64,000 nt of DNA from contig OX579635.1 in assembly GCA_951230915.1 (NCBI GenBank), forward strand, positions 42,718,001-42,782,000, given 5' to 3'. Below are positions 13,101 through 25,395 of this stretch, one piece after another. Position numbers and translations under genes: made by a program. Within the stretch, counting starts at the first letter, position 1. Every line of letters starts with the position of its first letter. The notes under the pieces were generated by a model that was given only the letters and a program-made list of their open reading frames with translations, ran no database searches and was not told where the DNA came from. The stretch comes from Antitrichia curtipendula (lineage: Eukaryota; Streptophyta; Bryopsida; Hypnales; Leucodontaceae).

Positions 13101-13864
13101 GAAGACTTTCTATTAGTCAGAAATACTAGAATTGGCGACGACATCGAATTTAACAAGAATTTACAACATTACGGCGGGTTGATCGACGAATCAAGAGCTT
13201 ATGGTGTTTGAATGTTGCAAATAAGGAGTCTTTTCTTTCTCTCATGAACCTTCCAAGCAACCCTAGCCAGTTAGTTTTCTGAAAATTGCAACGTCCAATA
13301 GTTGGGATTTTGACTTTTTTTTGGAATTACTGTTAGTGGATTTTACAAGTATTTACAGCCTAAAGGAAGGGGGTAGGGAGTCCTTTAGACTAATTGGGGT
13401 CTTCTGAACGCGATGGCGCAATTGGTTTTCAATTTCAAGTTGTTCTTAAGAAGATAGGAAGAGTTCAGCCGTAGGTTTGACTTTTTTAGAGTAATTAGTG
13501 GTAATTGAGGATTAATTTGCAAAATATCTTGGTGGAAATTGAAGATTGGATTTAGTTTAGATTTCAAATCTTTCCTTGAAAGCCAATTTGGATTAAACTA
13601 AGAATATTTGAAAATATCCTAAGGTTATTCTCAAGTTAACTCAAGGACAATTACGTTAATTTCCTAAATATCTTTTGGAAAAATCTTAGATTTTGTTGGG
13701 ACAAGATTTCCTTGCTAATTAAGGCTTGTTCTAGAAGATTTTTAAGATTAAAAAAAGATTATTCAGCAAATACCTTAGAGTAGATTAGGTTTAGCTTTAG
13801 GTTAGTTTTGACTAAAAGACATAATATCTATTGGTAAATTGAGGTGGTGGGGCATTCTAATGAG

Positions 13865-13873
13865 TATATAAGG
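13865..13873 (+). promoter_or_regulatory. Possible TATA box inside the LTR-like insertion
   Basis: TATATAAGG lies about 1.58 kb inside the left end, followed by a pyrimidine-rich stretch (CTTCCCTCCG), as in plant LTR promoters. Supporting only; no transcript evidence is available from the sequence. Confidence 0.3.
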
Positions 13874-14936
13874 CTTCCCTCCGAAGTTTTCCAAGATCCC
13901 AAAACTATTTTATGATTACCATTACTTTACTGGAATGTGGAAGACCCACAGTTCAATTTGCTTAACCGACTTTGTTGAAATTATCTATTGAGGCCAAGAT
14001 ACAGTTAACTTTTGCTCACTGTTACTTTCTTTTAGTGGAGGATTTGGTTAGAGGACGTGGGGTTTCCTTTACAACCAACAAACCACACGAAAAATGTACC
14101 ATTGGGAGGTTTAGTCCCCCAACACTTGATACTTTTGATAAGATACTAATAATTCGTGATTGTAACAGAATTTGAGTTAGAACCTTAAGGCGGTGAAGCT
14201 TGACTTCACCAAAAGATTCTAATTTCAAACCCCAACCAACACTTTGTTGTATAACAAAAGTTGGTCTGATTAACTCCTAATTTTCAGTTTAAACACTTTC
14301 ATGTGTACCTCATTTAGGACTTAAACTCTTGGATACTTGGAAACACACTTTAATCCTTGCTTTTTGGTTTAAACATTGTCATGTGTACCTCATTCAAGGA
14401 TTAAGATATTTTCAGAACAAATTGAGACCGCTATACATAAGTTCAGCCTAAGATTGCTTCCGCATGGCGAAGCTTTGACCTTGAAAAAACAAGTTACCTT
14501 AGAGACTTGAGAAGAAAATTAGCAGTTGCCCAAAGCTTTGGCTGGTCAAATGCTATTTAAGCCCAACACTAACACCAAGATTGGCCCTTTCCGTTTCATT
14601 TGAGATTGCATCATCTACCTTGTTGTTCTAATTTGCTAATGTAATGGATTTTATTCTTAACCCTTGCTAGTTTAGATCGATAGTTTAGCCTCTGATAGAA
14701 TTAGTTTGCTTTAGGAAAAATCCCCTCAAAAAAGATCCAAAACCTTAGTTAGATTTGCTTGCTAGTTATTATTCCAACCCCCCCCAAAACTTAGTTAGAT
14801 TTTCTTGCTAATTATTATCCCCCCCAAAATCCAAAAAATTAGTTAGACTTATTTCGCTAGTATAATCCAATCTCCTTCCAAATTAATTTTGTCAGATTAG
14901 GCACCCAAAATCAACAACCATAGGGTCTAAAGGGCG

Positions 14937-15130
14937 AGCTAGTGAGGGTCTAGGGTGAGTGACTGCGAGGGCCCAAGTCAGGTGAGTGACTGGGCAAGGC
15001 GAGTGACTGCAAGGGTCCAGGTCGGCGAGTGATTGGGCAAGGTGAGTGACTGCAAGAGTCCGGTCGGTTGAGTGACTAGGCGGAGTGAGACAATGCGAGG
15101 GTCCAGTTCGAGGTCAGTGGCTGGGAAGTC
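14937..15130. repeat. Imperfect ~47-bp tandem repeat (GTGAGTGACTG...)
   Basis: About four copies of a unit containing GTGAGTGACTGCAAGGGTCC followed by GGTCGGCGAGTGACTGGGC-like sequence. G-rich on the plus strand, unlike the AT-rich surroundings, and confined to the LTR-like insertion. Confidence 0.75.
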
Positions 15131-18100
15131 CAGGGAGCAAGGTGAGAGGTCGGAAAATTTCAAAACGAGTCAAGTACAAGTTGGGGTGCATCAAAACAAA
15201 GGATAAAATAACTAAGGTTGGGCCGTTGCTATGCCAAGCCACCCAAATTTTGTTCCTTTTTTCCTAAATTTTGCTTGTCACCTTTGAAACTCAAATTCAC
15301 TAAACATATTGAAGTTCATAATTCTCAAAACTCCATAGCCATAGTTCCAAGTGACCATCAACAACCAAATTGAATACAATTAAGGAAGAAGAAGAAGGTG
15401 GCAGCTCCAAAAAGGAATTTGGATTAAAAAACCAATATTTCTTAGGAATCTAACTATTGACGTGGGAATTGTTCTTGATTTCATTCTCTTTTTCCTATTC
15501 ATCTAACTATTCATGTGGGCCTTGGTTGTTGTTTTTATTTGTTTTTTCCTATTCATTCGGAATAATGCTTTGGTTTGTTCTTTTTACTATTGAAGAATTT
15601 GGTTTGTAGTCATTAATTAGGATTTCGATGCAAATTAGTTGGTTGAATGTTGGTTTAAGTTTTGTTTTATTAGGCCTAATAAGCCAAACAGAAACAAACA
15701 AAAGTCAACAAAAAGATTAAATTAATCCAACAAAACAAATAAACTAATGAATAACCAACAAACTTAACTATTCACTAGAATATTTATTAGAATTGGATAA
15801 TACTAACCTTTAGAAATAATTCTTAAATTGATTAAATCTCCAAGGTAATTGGAAATAGGGCCTTGAAGTTCATTTTATTCAAAAGAATTAATTAGAAACC
15901 AACTATAAACACTCAAGTGTTTAATTTTAATTCCTAAAACTTAAAGAATTACGTTAAATACTTTAACTAACAACATTTTGTAGGAATTAGCCAAGAAGAA
16001 TGTAGAAAGGAAGATTTTCAAAACATTCTAATTCCCGAATTTGCATGAAAAAAGGACAAAGCGCACGTGATGGAAGACGACGGATATTATGAATCCATCA
16101 TGCTGGTGATATGCGATGACGGGACTGTAGCTACTATAGACACAGAGGTATATTAGTTGTATTTTCTTATTTATCTTCACTTTGCCTTTTGAATTGTTTT
16201 GCTTTTAAATTAAAGTTAGAATTGTTGCTTTTAGAAGTTAGTCTTAGATCAAAGTTTTAGGTTAGAATTTAGGAATTTAGATCTAGAATAGAATTTAGGA
16301 ACTAATAGGTAACTTAAAAGCTTCCAAAACCAACTTACACTTAAGAATTAATCAAAGAACGAAGAAGTTACTAACAACTGAATTTAACTATAAGTTGGAT
16401 GGGAATTTAAGACTTTCATCCCCAAGAATCATCAAGGAATCTTGTAGGTCAAAATCAACCAAAGAATTTGCAAAGAATCTGTAAAGATTCTAAAATCTCA
16501 TTTTACTCTTAAAAAATACTTTAATTTTTAAAGTCTTGGATGAGGGTTGATATTAAGTCTGGATGAAATAAGTTAGAATTAGAATTAAACTTAAGAATCC
16601 ACAAATTAAAAGAATTAATAACCTAACTTTAAAAAATGGAATTAAGTTGAATTGACTTGCTATTTTAGATCAGTGAATGAGTTCCTAGCACAAGTAAAAG
16701 GCCTAGATTCGACCCTTATCAACTTTTACTGGGAATCTCAGAATCTAACTTTCTCTATCATTCTGGAAAGAGGAAGTTATACTCTACTACTTTGCTTCAA
16801 TACAATTAGATTAGATTAGATTGGATTTTTTCTCCTTCTTTTGATTTAATCATAACATTTTTACCCTTTAACAATTAGTGTTTCTTAGAATTAGTGGAAT
16901 TTTACAGGATTACCAATCACAAAAAGTATCCATTGCTTGGAAGGCAAACAATTAACTAGGGATCACCCAACCTGGAGTAAATCTCCATCAGAATAGCTGC
17001 TAGAACTTGTCTAGAACTTTCTGACTCAAGGGTAGAAACGCTCACAGCATGTCACAGAGAGCAATGATCATCACACGGTAGAAACTTGGATCATAAACAT
17101 GGCATGCCATTGTAGTCCATTGCTTCACTCGCTTGACATGATCAAACATGATCCAGGCGTTTTGGAGGTCACCACGTGGTTGCATCCGTGTCACCAAATT
17201 GACTCCACTACCAGGGCCTAATTCAAATATTTTGAAGACAAAAACTTTGTCTAAATCAGATCCTTGACCAGGAAACTTGTTTTCTTGAACATAAACCCAA
17301 TTGCTGCATCCCCGAAGCTTGGTGATGCTATCCATGACACCAAACCTACGAAAGTACTTGAAGGTGGTAACCTCATTTCTAATACTAGGGGAACTCATGT
17401 ATTTGCATTTGTCAAGAACAAGGAGGAGTTCATCAAGTCCGAACTTTGCAGTAGGGGCTCCCTTAGGTCAAAGAAGCAACTCTCCCAATAGTTCCTTGCT
17501 GGCTTCTAGGACAATTGAAGAATTTGTTGCAGATGGAGTCCTCTCCACTTGATCAAAAATTGACAATCGAATCTTTTCTTTTGAACCACGACAATCTCCC
17601 TCTTTTACTAGGTACTCATGAACACCGAAGTGATCACATGCTTGCCTCATCTCTTTGTTTTCAACAACATAATATATTTTTGTTGAGGGGTGATTGCAAG
17701 AAAGACTAGTACTATCTTTTGTCACACTTGACGTGTCAGACTTGTTATCGGCTATAACTTTTGAAGAATGAATCCAATTAACTTGAAATTTTTCTTGGAG
17801 ATGTCTAACATGGTCTTGTTTAGATCACTTATTTTTTTTTAAATTTAAAAATCATTTTATATTTAAATTTCAATTTAGCTAATTTGTCACACTTTGCAGT
17901 TTAGGGTTTTTTAGTATTGGGGAGTATCCAAACTTAATGATCTAGATCTGAAATTTCTATGGTCTATTCCCATAGTAGGAAGTCATGTTTCTACCAAAGG
18001 AAATTTAAAAATATTTTATTTTATGCCCTCCACATACGTGCGAACAGGGCTCCCTTGCGTGCGCAGTTCTGAACATTCAAAATTGTTTCAAGATCATTTT

Positions 18101-19399
18101 TTTGGTAAAATCTCTTTCCTATAAAGTCCTCCCAAATGTTCAATTTTTATTTTCCTTAAAAAAAAAAATTCCTATTTTTTACAAATTAAAATGTGAAAGT
18201 ACCTATTTTCATGAGATTTTGCACTTTTCTAGTTCTCCTACTTAGAGAATTTTTCTATGCTTTTCCTTCCTAGGGTAACTTCTTCTTAAAGGTGTATACA
18301 TTGAACATATTTTTCAGGTTTTTTAAAAATTGTTTTTCTAATTATACAATACTCCCAAAAAAAACATAAATACTGTGGAAACGCTACGCTTTTTGGTTGG
18401 TCTTTCTTGCATTCACCCTAAGCAACTTGCAATACATGAAGGAATAGTAGAGCAAATCTTGCACGTGATGGTTGAACTAGAAGGAGGGTTAAGACCTACC
18501 TCAAATGGAATGGGAGAGCACCCATCCCATTCAGTCTTATTCACAGATGATATTTGATGCACACGAGTAAGGTAGTCACAATTGATGCTATCACAACAAA
18601 GATGACCCACGCATGAAGCCAGTCAAAACATCAATCCATCATCGTTCTTGATGTTAGTCGTATGTGTATTTGACCAGATATGTCCATCATAGAGTTTCTC
18701 CATTCTACTCAAAAGCTTTGCTTGACAATGAGCACTAGAACTTTAGAGGGGTGGTAATTCAAAAATCACGTTGCCATTGAAGACTACTGGTACGAACTCT
18801 ACCTGGTGAATAGCAATTGCATCATAATCTAACTTCTTGAATGGTTTCCTCAATCTTTTTGTACGGCAAAGCCTCCATAGGCAAGGAATTATGAATTTTC
18901 CTTGAATATTCATGAATCCTGAAATTGGAGTTGGAGAAGGCACGGGAGTTGTGCCTTGGACTTGTATTAGAGAAGACTGGGTCAATTTGAGGATCTTGTG
19001 AGGTGGACATGAGTCATCTGAATTGTCACTCAAAATTGTAATGGACTCTAATCCTGGTTCAATTTTAAGCCTTAATGGCATTGGAGTCTCTTGAGTAGAC
19101 GTAGTTGACAATCTAGAAGTAGCTTCTCCAGAAAATGTTCCAATGGTTGATTCAGATAAACCATACGCTAAATATCTTCCTGGTTGCAAATGCCATTGTC
19201 TGCATTGGCTATCAAAGATAGATTCTCGACTGAGTGTATGAGTCAATTCGCCATTGAGACTATCAAAGATCTCTTCATCAATGTATAAAGAACTCTCAGA
19301 AAGAAGAAATCGAATACTCAAACAAAATGCAGTGACAACAGCGTATCCTAATTCAGCAATGGAAAATGTGATAGGAACTGCTTCCCTAGGCAACCTCAC

Positions 19400-20659
19400 A
19401 ACTGCATTGAATTGATAGACATGCCTAAGCTCATTGCATTCAGTAACTGAGAAACTTCAATGCATTACTATTTTGCAGCGCTTGTAATATTGTGTATATG
19501 TGAAGGCAAATTAAGGACCAAGTGGGAGAAGAAGAAACAAACAACAAACGATGCGGATAAATATCTAGTTATATCAAAAAAATATTAAATAAAACTGAAT
19601 TGAATAGCCACTGTCACTTCAGTAGTTAGTGGTTAGATTAAAAATTTGTTGAAGGCTTGACGAGTATTCAATGAAATTGATAAATTGCATGTACTTAGCC
19701 ATCACAAAGAAATTGGTTAAAGATCTAATGAAAAGAATATAAAACTTTATGACTTTGTACATCTAGATCCGTTGAGGTATTTTATTTTGCAATAAAAAAA
19801 TGTAAGGAGTCACTTCAATGAATACTCACCTATTTTGAGTGTGAAGAGTTGAGTTATATTATAGAGGCAAATAAACAAAAATCTTAGAACATCTATAATG
19901 CAGACCCTGCATACAAGCCCTGTAACGGGATATGGTGGGCCAATAAATGCTTTGAAAATATTAATTCTTTCTTTGGAAAAATTGACAGAATGCAAAGCTG
20001 GAAATCCCAATGTCTAGTGGAATTTTCGCATTACAAAAAACTGAAATGAAAAAATTTACACTGAAAAAAGACTTTTCATTGAAACAAAGGATGTTTTAAT
20101 TGATTGACACAATCTACAATGCGGAAAAAGATTGACAACCAATCATGATTATTCTTACAATGGGCCAATTTTTGGGCCCTTCAAGCATTGCAAATGAGCC
20201 GGTCTTGGGTGGTCGCATACCGAGACTAGGGAATTGAAGGTCCCAATAATGATTGCATTGGGGCACTATTTTAATAAAAAATAAATGGGGATGTTGTACA
20301 ATGTTGATATTGTGCAAGATCTTAGGTGCATTGTAAATGCCCTTCTATATCTTGAACTTCTTCAATCATATTCAGTAGACATTAGAGAACACTTTAAACT
20401 ATATAGGTAAACTAGGTTAGCTACTGAATTTCTAACTAAATGAGAGCAAATCCATTGTGGAAAAATGTGTACTGGTGCTGTACATGGCAGAATATGAATG
20501 CAGACCACCATTACAATTGTGCCCACCATAGGCTTGCTGCCATGTGGTTTGTTCTAAGGTAGGTTTCTTTTCATTGAATGAAGTCGTAGACTTGTAGAGC
20601 TATTGATTAGCATTGTGTCCTTCTCAACAACCTGACATAATTATAGAATCAATTTAAAA
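19400..20659. other. Spacer, no gene recognised
   Basis: The first bases may still belong to the upstream exon of the MULE-type pseudogene (the frame stays open a little above 19399). Beyond that I see no coding exon. A weak pair of ATGCA-containing inverted stretches near 19.88 and 20.33 kb hints at another MITE but is too diverged to call. Confidence 0.4.
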
Positions 20660-20895
20660 CACTATAAGAAACCCGTGTTTTAGATGCCGTTTTGAAATTT
20701 TTTCAGACGGATTTTAGGTGATGTCAAAAAAAACAAATTGTATTTTTTTGTCAATAATCATGTCCAATATTACATCTGGATGTTATATTGGACATGATTA
20801 TTGACAAAAAAATACAATTTGTTTTTTTTGACATCACCTAAAATCCATCTGAAAAAATTTCAAAACGGCACCTAAAACATGGGTTTCTTATAGTG
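20660..20895. mobile_element. Hairpin MITE of the CACTA family
   Basis: Starts CACTATAAGAAACCCGTG and ends CATGGGTTTCTTATAGTG; the two halves are almost perfect reverse complements, so the whole 236-bp element folds on itself around a short centre. It is flanked by AAA on both sides (20657-20659, 20896-20898), the 3-bp duplication typical of CACTA elements. Its first 22 bases match the terminus of the large CACTA element at 32280 except for one base, so that element or a relative probably supplied the transposase. Confidence 0.9.
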
Positions 20896-21337
20896 AAAAC
20901 GTCTTACAAAGACAGACAAGTTTTGATGAATAATAGTTGTCTTTAAAGCGAAACGTATAAAAATGCCAGAAACTAAACAAGTAGGAAAATGCATTAATGC
21001 GTCAATTAACTAGAGAATTTGAATTACATATAGGTGTAACCTCTCTTGCATAGTCCTCACTTCATTGCTTTACAAAGTCATTGCGTAGCTCAAATGTCTA
21101 GAGTGGAAAATAGTTCCCCTTTACTAGAGAGACCGAAGCAAAGGAAGAGAAAGTGTAGTACCAATTCTTCTTCAAAGAAAGCACTTCTTCGATCTAGGGA
21201 ACAAAGAATTTGTAAAGCAACAAGTCCAGGAGTCTTGTCTTCTCTTACTAAGAAGCTTATGTTCATTGGCATTGAAATTAGAGGAGATGTAGATTCATCA
21301 CCAAGGTGCTCTTCTCCAACAAATTTGATCTTAGAAT

Positions 21338-21790
21338 TACACCAAAGATGATATTTAGTGTTGAGTGACATTTAGTGTTTTTACCCCCCTACTAGCTACA
21401 ACACTAAATCTGAACTTGTCCACAATTAGTGTTAGACTTGAATGTGCCGGCTGCAAACTTCAGAGCCTTGTAACTTTTGCAAAAATTCTTCAAATAAGGA
21501 AAATGAGATGTTTTTCGGCATCTACAATTTCTGTAGATGCCGAAAAACATCTCATTTTCCTTATTTGAAGAATTTTTGCAAAAGTTACAAGGCTCTGAAG
21601 TTTGCAGCCGCCTAGCCCTAATCGGTCTGATTCTGTCCGTGAACTGTGATATTCCGTCTGATATGACAACTCTGGTTCACATTTAGTGTTTGAATTGACA
21701 TTTAATGTTACTTACTTTCATAGGGTAATTGGCTTTTAGTGTATGCCTTCGTATTTAGTGTACAAGACACTAAATATCATCTTTTGTGTA
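21338..21790. mobile_element. TA-flanked MITE with a nested near-perfect hairpin
   Basis: Inverted ends (CACCAAAGATGATATTTAG at 21340; CTAAATATCATCTTTTGTG ending at 21788) are bounded by TA on both sides. The motif TTAGTGT or ACACTAA recurs several times near both ends. The core 21448-21610 is a second palindrome: 79-bp arms around a loop of about 5 bases, with practically no mismatch. No ORF of its own. Confidence 0.75.
21448..21610. repeat. 163-bp near-perfect palindrome
   Basis: Left arm starts CGGCTGCAAACTTCAGAGCC, right arm ends with its reverse complement. A transcript from either strand would form a hairpin long enough for Dicer-type processing; whether it is transcribed is unknown. 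It could be a recent MITE insertion within the larger MITE. Confidence 0.8.
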
Positions 21791-21847
21791 GTTATTGAAG
21801 TAAAAGAGCAGGAAGACTTCAACAACGCCGATTATCATACTCTTCAG

Positions 21848-23838
21848 GTTCACTATGTTGTCATATTAACTTGTGATTTAACTTCGTGGTATGAATAGGC
21901 TCAGTAGACTTACAAACCACTGAGTTATCAATATTGTTCTACATAAAGTTTTGAGTGTCTCGTGTAATACATCGATAGCATATTCTTGGCTTGGAGTCTT
22001 TTTATGATTTTCAAGTCCTTCCACCATATGGTACTACAGCAGAACATACATCACAATAGATTGCAAATGATATTTTGAATGACATCTCCTGTCCTTCTTT
22101 TTTTCCAAAAATTAGTTTCAAAGAATTTGGTTGATAATAAATTTAAAAATTTATGTCCTAAGCATGTTAGCTTCATCTCTTAATAGAACATAATATTAAA
22201 ACGAATTGAAGAAGCTCTTCACACAATTCAAGGGTTAAGTAAAGGGATTGGAAAGTATATTTTGTTCATTTCAATGTGGTTAAGTTTAGATTTAGAATCG
22301 ATTCACATTTGGTTCATCTTTAACTAGATTCGGAAGTATTAAACTTCAGTAATTTTTGGTGTGCTTTAGGATTTTGGTGCACTTTAGGTTTCTGGTGTAT
22401 TCTAAGGTTGCTGTGCCCTAGATTAAAATGCGGCAAATTTCGATTTGGATGCTGCCCTTGTTCATTTTTTTCACCAACAGTCCGGATTTCAATTAGAGCC
22501 TAGCCAGATTTCGATTCAAGCCAACAGGTGGTGACTACATGTTGCAGCTACTTGTCTATTGTGATCTGGATTTTTGGTTCACACTCTTGCCGCATTGTAA
22601 GTCTGGTGCACTCTTGGCCCTAGCCTTGTGAGCGGTCAGAAGAAGATTACCCTGGGCAATGGTGTCTTGCTTCCTCGCAAGCATTCGCGATCTTTGTACG
22701 TTTTGTTTTGCATTTTTTTCTATCCAACAAGGGAGAGTTGGTGAGGTCTTTGGAATTACAAGAGCCACCAATGAAGCGTCTTTCTTTTCTTTCACCAAAA
22801 GAAAACTTGCAGCAAGGGTGACTTTCTTTATTTCTATTTGATTGATCGAATTAGTAATTTTTTGGGTTTTCTAGGATCAGTCTAGATGATGGCGTTACAG
22901 CTTCTACAACTTTTGTCCGTTGGCTCCGATATTCTTAAACCCTGCCGCACTAAACCAAGTCCAATACTCTAACTCGATTGTCTAACTAATTTGTTGAGGG
23001 AAAGAGTATTCATCGTGGAGTGACTTGGCATTTGCGGATTTCCTGCAACATTTTAAATGGCAGTCTGTAAGTTGGTGAACCATATGTCTGGCGCACCGTA
23101 AGTCTGGTGCAGCAGAAGTCTTCTAGATACCCAGCTATTGTCGGCACCGACAAGTTTATGAAGCCCCAGACATTGCAGCTGAACACTCCGAGATTTCTTG
23201 ACCTCGTCGGCACCGATAGTACTAGGGATCTTCACATTAGAGCAAATCTGGGGTCTCCAGATGCCCAACTTGCATTTTCTAATATCGGCCTAGAAAAATC
23301 CCGATAAATGCCACGGGGCACGTTGCCAACGTGGAGTATAAGGCCGTGACATCAAATTTGTCACGGGGTTTCTCCAATCGGACCAGAACGTTGGGTATTA
23401 TAAAATAACCCTTGTACCCAACGTACCATGTCCTCCATTAACATTATAAAAAGGGTTTGGCGATGGGTGTACTGATGCAGGACCTGTTTTGCAACAGGAC
23501 AAGTAGTGGAGCCGCCCGGTGAAAGTCTTTGATGTGATGGCTTCACAAATTTTGTGGGAATTTCAAATTCAAACGAATCTAGCTAGAATGAAATTGGCAC
23601 ACACTCTAGCAAGTGGTGCAAATTACTTTCAACTAACACAATAGTATGATCAATGTGAAATTTGTATTGGAGGTGGAATTTGTATTGGCGGTGGAACAGG
23701 TAGTTCACGGTAGTGTCGGAGTGTAGAACGGAGTGTGGAATCAGAGTGTCGGAGTGTGGAAACAGTTGATCAGTGGCAACTGCTTTTATACGAACTTTGG
23801 ATTGGATTGTGTGAGCGGTTAGGGAGGGTGTGAAGACT
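21848..23838. other. Spacer with small inverted repeats
   Basis: No convincing exon. Near 22.37-22.62 and 23.07-23.11 kb phrases such as CTGGTGCAC recur. At 23388-23424 a 10-bp inverted repeat (ACGTTGGGTA ... TACCCAACGT) encloses a TATAAAATA core, and 23346-23364 is a GTGAC...GTCAC palindrome. GTCGGCACCGA occurs twice (about 23140 and 23208). The left end of the four-gene cassette should lie in this stretch but I could not define it. Confidence 0.4.
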
Positions 23839-25395
23839 ATGGAAAGTCATAGACCTCGTTCAGAAGTTGCGGCAGTGACTCTCCACAACACGCACAATGA
23901 TCAAGGGGAGTGGATTCCTACAAAATATGAGAGACTCTCATGGGTGAGGTTGAATCCATGGTTTAGAGGAACTTGGGCGCGAGAAGCTCGCCGGCATGGA
24001 GGGGACAACATGCGAGGATCTTACAAAGCGCAAATAGTCGATTTCAGGTTCAAAGTTGATGGCCGCAAGCCTGTTTCCAACAAATCGGAGCTGGAGGCAG
24101 TGTTGGTGAGGCACGCATATCATCCGCATCAAGTGCTGCTGGATCCCAAAATTCGCCACGACTGAGTTCCATGCAACTGTAATGTTCCACTACATCTTCG
24201 CTTCCACTTTGAATGAGTTCCAGTTTGTTGCCAATGGTTTAGTAATAGCTTTTTTCTTGGTTATTAATTTTGTGTGGTGTGTTTCTTGTTGAAAACAGTT
24301 CTGTACCAATCCTTTTTTGAGGATTGGGTGGATCCAGAACCTATACTTGGAGTCATTGTTGTTGTCCATAACGATGTTGGGGAGGCCGGACGCAATGGGC
24401 GTTCCTACACCGAGCTACTTGAGAATGGTATTTTCTTTTCTAACCTGGTGTATGTTCCACCTACCTCGGGGGTTCTCTACGGATCAACTGAGTCGCTGCC
24501 GTTGCCAACATTCGATGATCCAGACTGGCCCCTCCCGGACATGCATACTAGTGAAGCTTTCAGAGTCAAGTTCCGAGCAGATTTCCAGTCTGTAACCAAA
24601 GCCACTACTGGGAGCCGCATAGGACATCTGTAGTGGTTTGTTCCTCTGCACGTTTTTGTTGATCTGTTTGCCCCAGATGGAAACACGATGAGACGAACAT
24701 CCACCCTCTATGTTCTCAACAATCCCTCCGAAGAGCTGTTCACGAGCCTTATGGATCCAAGTTGGCATCAAAAAATCGTATTCGGTAAGGATATTGTCAA
24801 GTGCACTATCTCACAACACACCTTAATCTTCAGGTACGTTGTACCATGTTGCCATTGCTCAATTTGCCATTACTATATCGCCACTGCTTTGTTGCCATTT
24901 CTGGTTCACGGCCTGCTTCTGTTTCCACTGCTCTATTGTCAGTGCCATGGCCTTGTGTTGCTGCGGTTTTGGATGTTTGAAGTTGTTGCCTTGCTTGAAT
25001 TAAAGTCTGCTCTAACATGTGTTGTGTGGTTCTACAGGTACCATGTAGGGCGATCAACGCTATATACAAACTTCAAGTATGGGAAAGAGCGTCTAGGGCA
25101 AGATGGGGTCACTTGGGAACAGATTGACCAAGTGCGGGAGGAGGAAATGGTGGTTCTTCCTTGTGTTTTCCAAGGTGCGACGGTGGCAAGGTTTGAAGTG
25201 GGTAAAGCATGGCCGTTGTCTCACATTTGCAGAGAGGTTTGTATCACCTTGGGGGATGTGGCACCAGAGGAGTTCCGCTTCAAGGTGAGACAGGCTGGTT
25301 TTCACGATATCAACATCAACCCCAGGCACGAAGCTGTCAACACAGTATCACAAGTCCTACCGCCCTGGACTTTTGAGATAGTGGCTAGCACCTAA
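23839..25395 (+). pseudogene. Cassette gene A, uncharacterised ~430-residue protein, lightly broken
   Basis: ATG at 23839 (MESHRPRSEVAAV). Three exons fit: 23839-24236, 24299-24833 and 25038-25395, with GT-AG introns of 62 and 204 nt (the latter AG|GTACGT ... CTACAG|G). Two lesions: a single-nucleotide frameshift near 24163, after which a neighbouring frame continues well (EFHATVMFHYIF), and an in-frame TAG at 24631-24633 (GHL*WFVPLH). The protein shows no signal peptide, membrane span or motif I recognise; it is aromatic-rich and looks globular. Its 3' end faces the 3' end of gene B 372 bp away, and its composition matches genes B-D rather than the AT-rich spacer, so I treat it as part of the same unit. 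Function unknown. Confidence 0.6.

Larger units (their letters stand above)
12284..17046. mobile_element. 4.76-kb insertion with LTR-like TG...CA ends (possible giant solo LTR)
   Basis: The ends are TGTGAGC (12284-12290) and GCTCACA (17040-17046), a 7-bp inverted terminus with TG...CA as in retroviral-type LTRs. Flanks GCAGG (12279-12283) and GCATG (17047-17051) look like a 5-bp target duplication with one change. Removing the insert plus one copy rejoins the surrounding minus-strand transposase frame (CDM-QTED). No gag or pol is present and I could not see a pair of direct LTRs, so it may be one very large solo LTR or a large retrotransposon derivative. It carries a TATATAAGG box at 13865, homopyrimidine/purine patches at 14.7-14.9 kb, a short tandem repeat at 14.94-15.13 kb and a 28-codon ORF at 16074-16156 (MEDDGYYESIMLV). 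Confidence 0.65.
10133..19399 (-). pseudogene. MULE-type transposase with SWIM zinc finger, decayed and split by an insertion
   Basis: Minus-strand pieces at 19399-18413, 17725-17047, 12283-11830 and about 11617-10133 read in order as one long protein. Features in order: a serine/threonine-rich N-terminal part; a Cys-rich segment near 18.4-18.6 kb (CKICSTIPSC); a block ending WTTMACHVYDPSFYRVMIIA and continuing, across the insertion, into KGFMVDSAQANWN and CLFHW; a tail with a CxC-x(n)-CxH SWIM-type finger at about 10.23-10.34 kb (ECTCPNF ... ANCKHLY). The layout, a hydrophobic strand, D-S-A-x-A-x-W, C-x-FHW, then SWIM, resembles MULE/MuDR-FAR1 transposases; that placement is inference. At least ten in-frame stops interrupt it (among them 18743-18745 TAA, 18623-18625 TGA, 17468-17470 TGA, 10985-10987 TAG, and one at about 10394-10396), each with good coding sequence continuing in the same frame. 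It is therefore a pseudogene. Confidence 0.8.
21094..21847 (+). pseudogene. Unrecognised basic/Ser-rich exon, split by a MITE
   Basis: An ATG at 21094 opens a frame (MSRVENSSPLLERPKQRKRK, then a serine/lysine-rich stretch) that runs to the left border of the MITE at 21338. Right after the MITE the reading continues: with the element and one TA copy removed the codons run ILEL-VIEVKEQEDF and on to a CAG/GTTCAC donor-like site at 21847/21848. The intact exon would be about 100 codons. Basic KQRKRK suggests nuclear location. The family is not recognised and no upstream or downstream exon was found. Confidence 0.45.

Noticed and set aside
19880..20350. Possible further MITE with ATGCA-containing ends
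   Set aside because: The two ends agree only loosely and no target duplication is visible.
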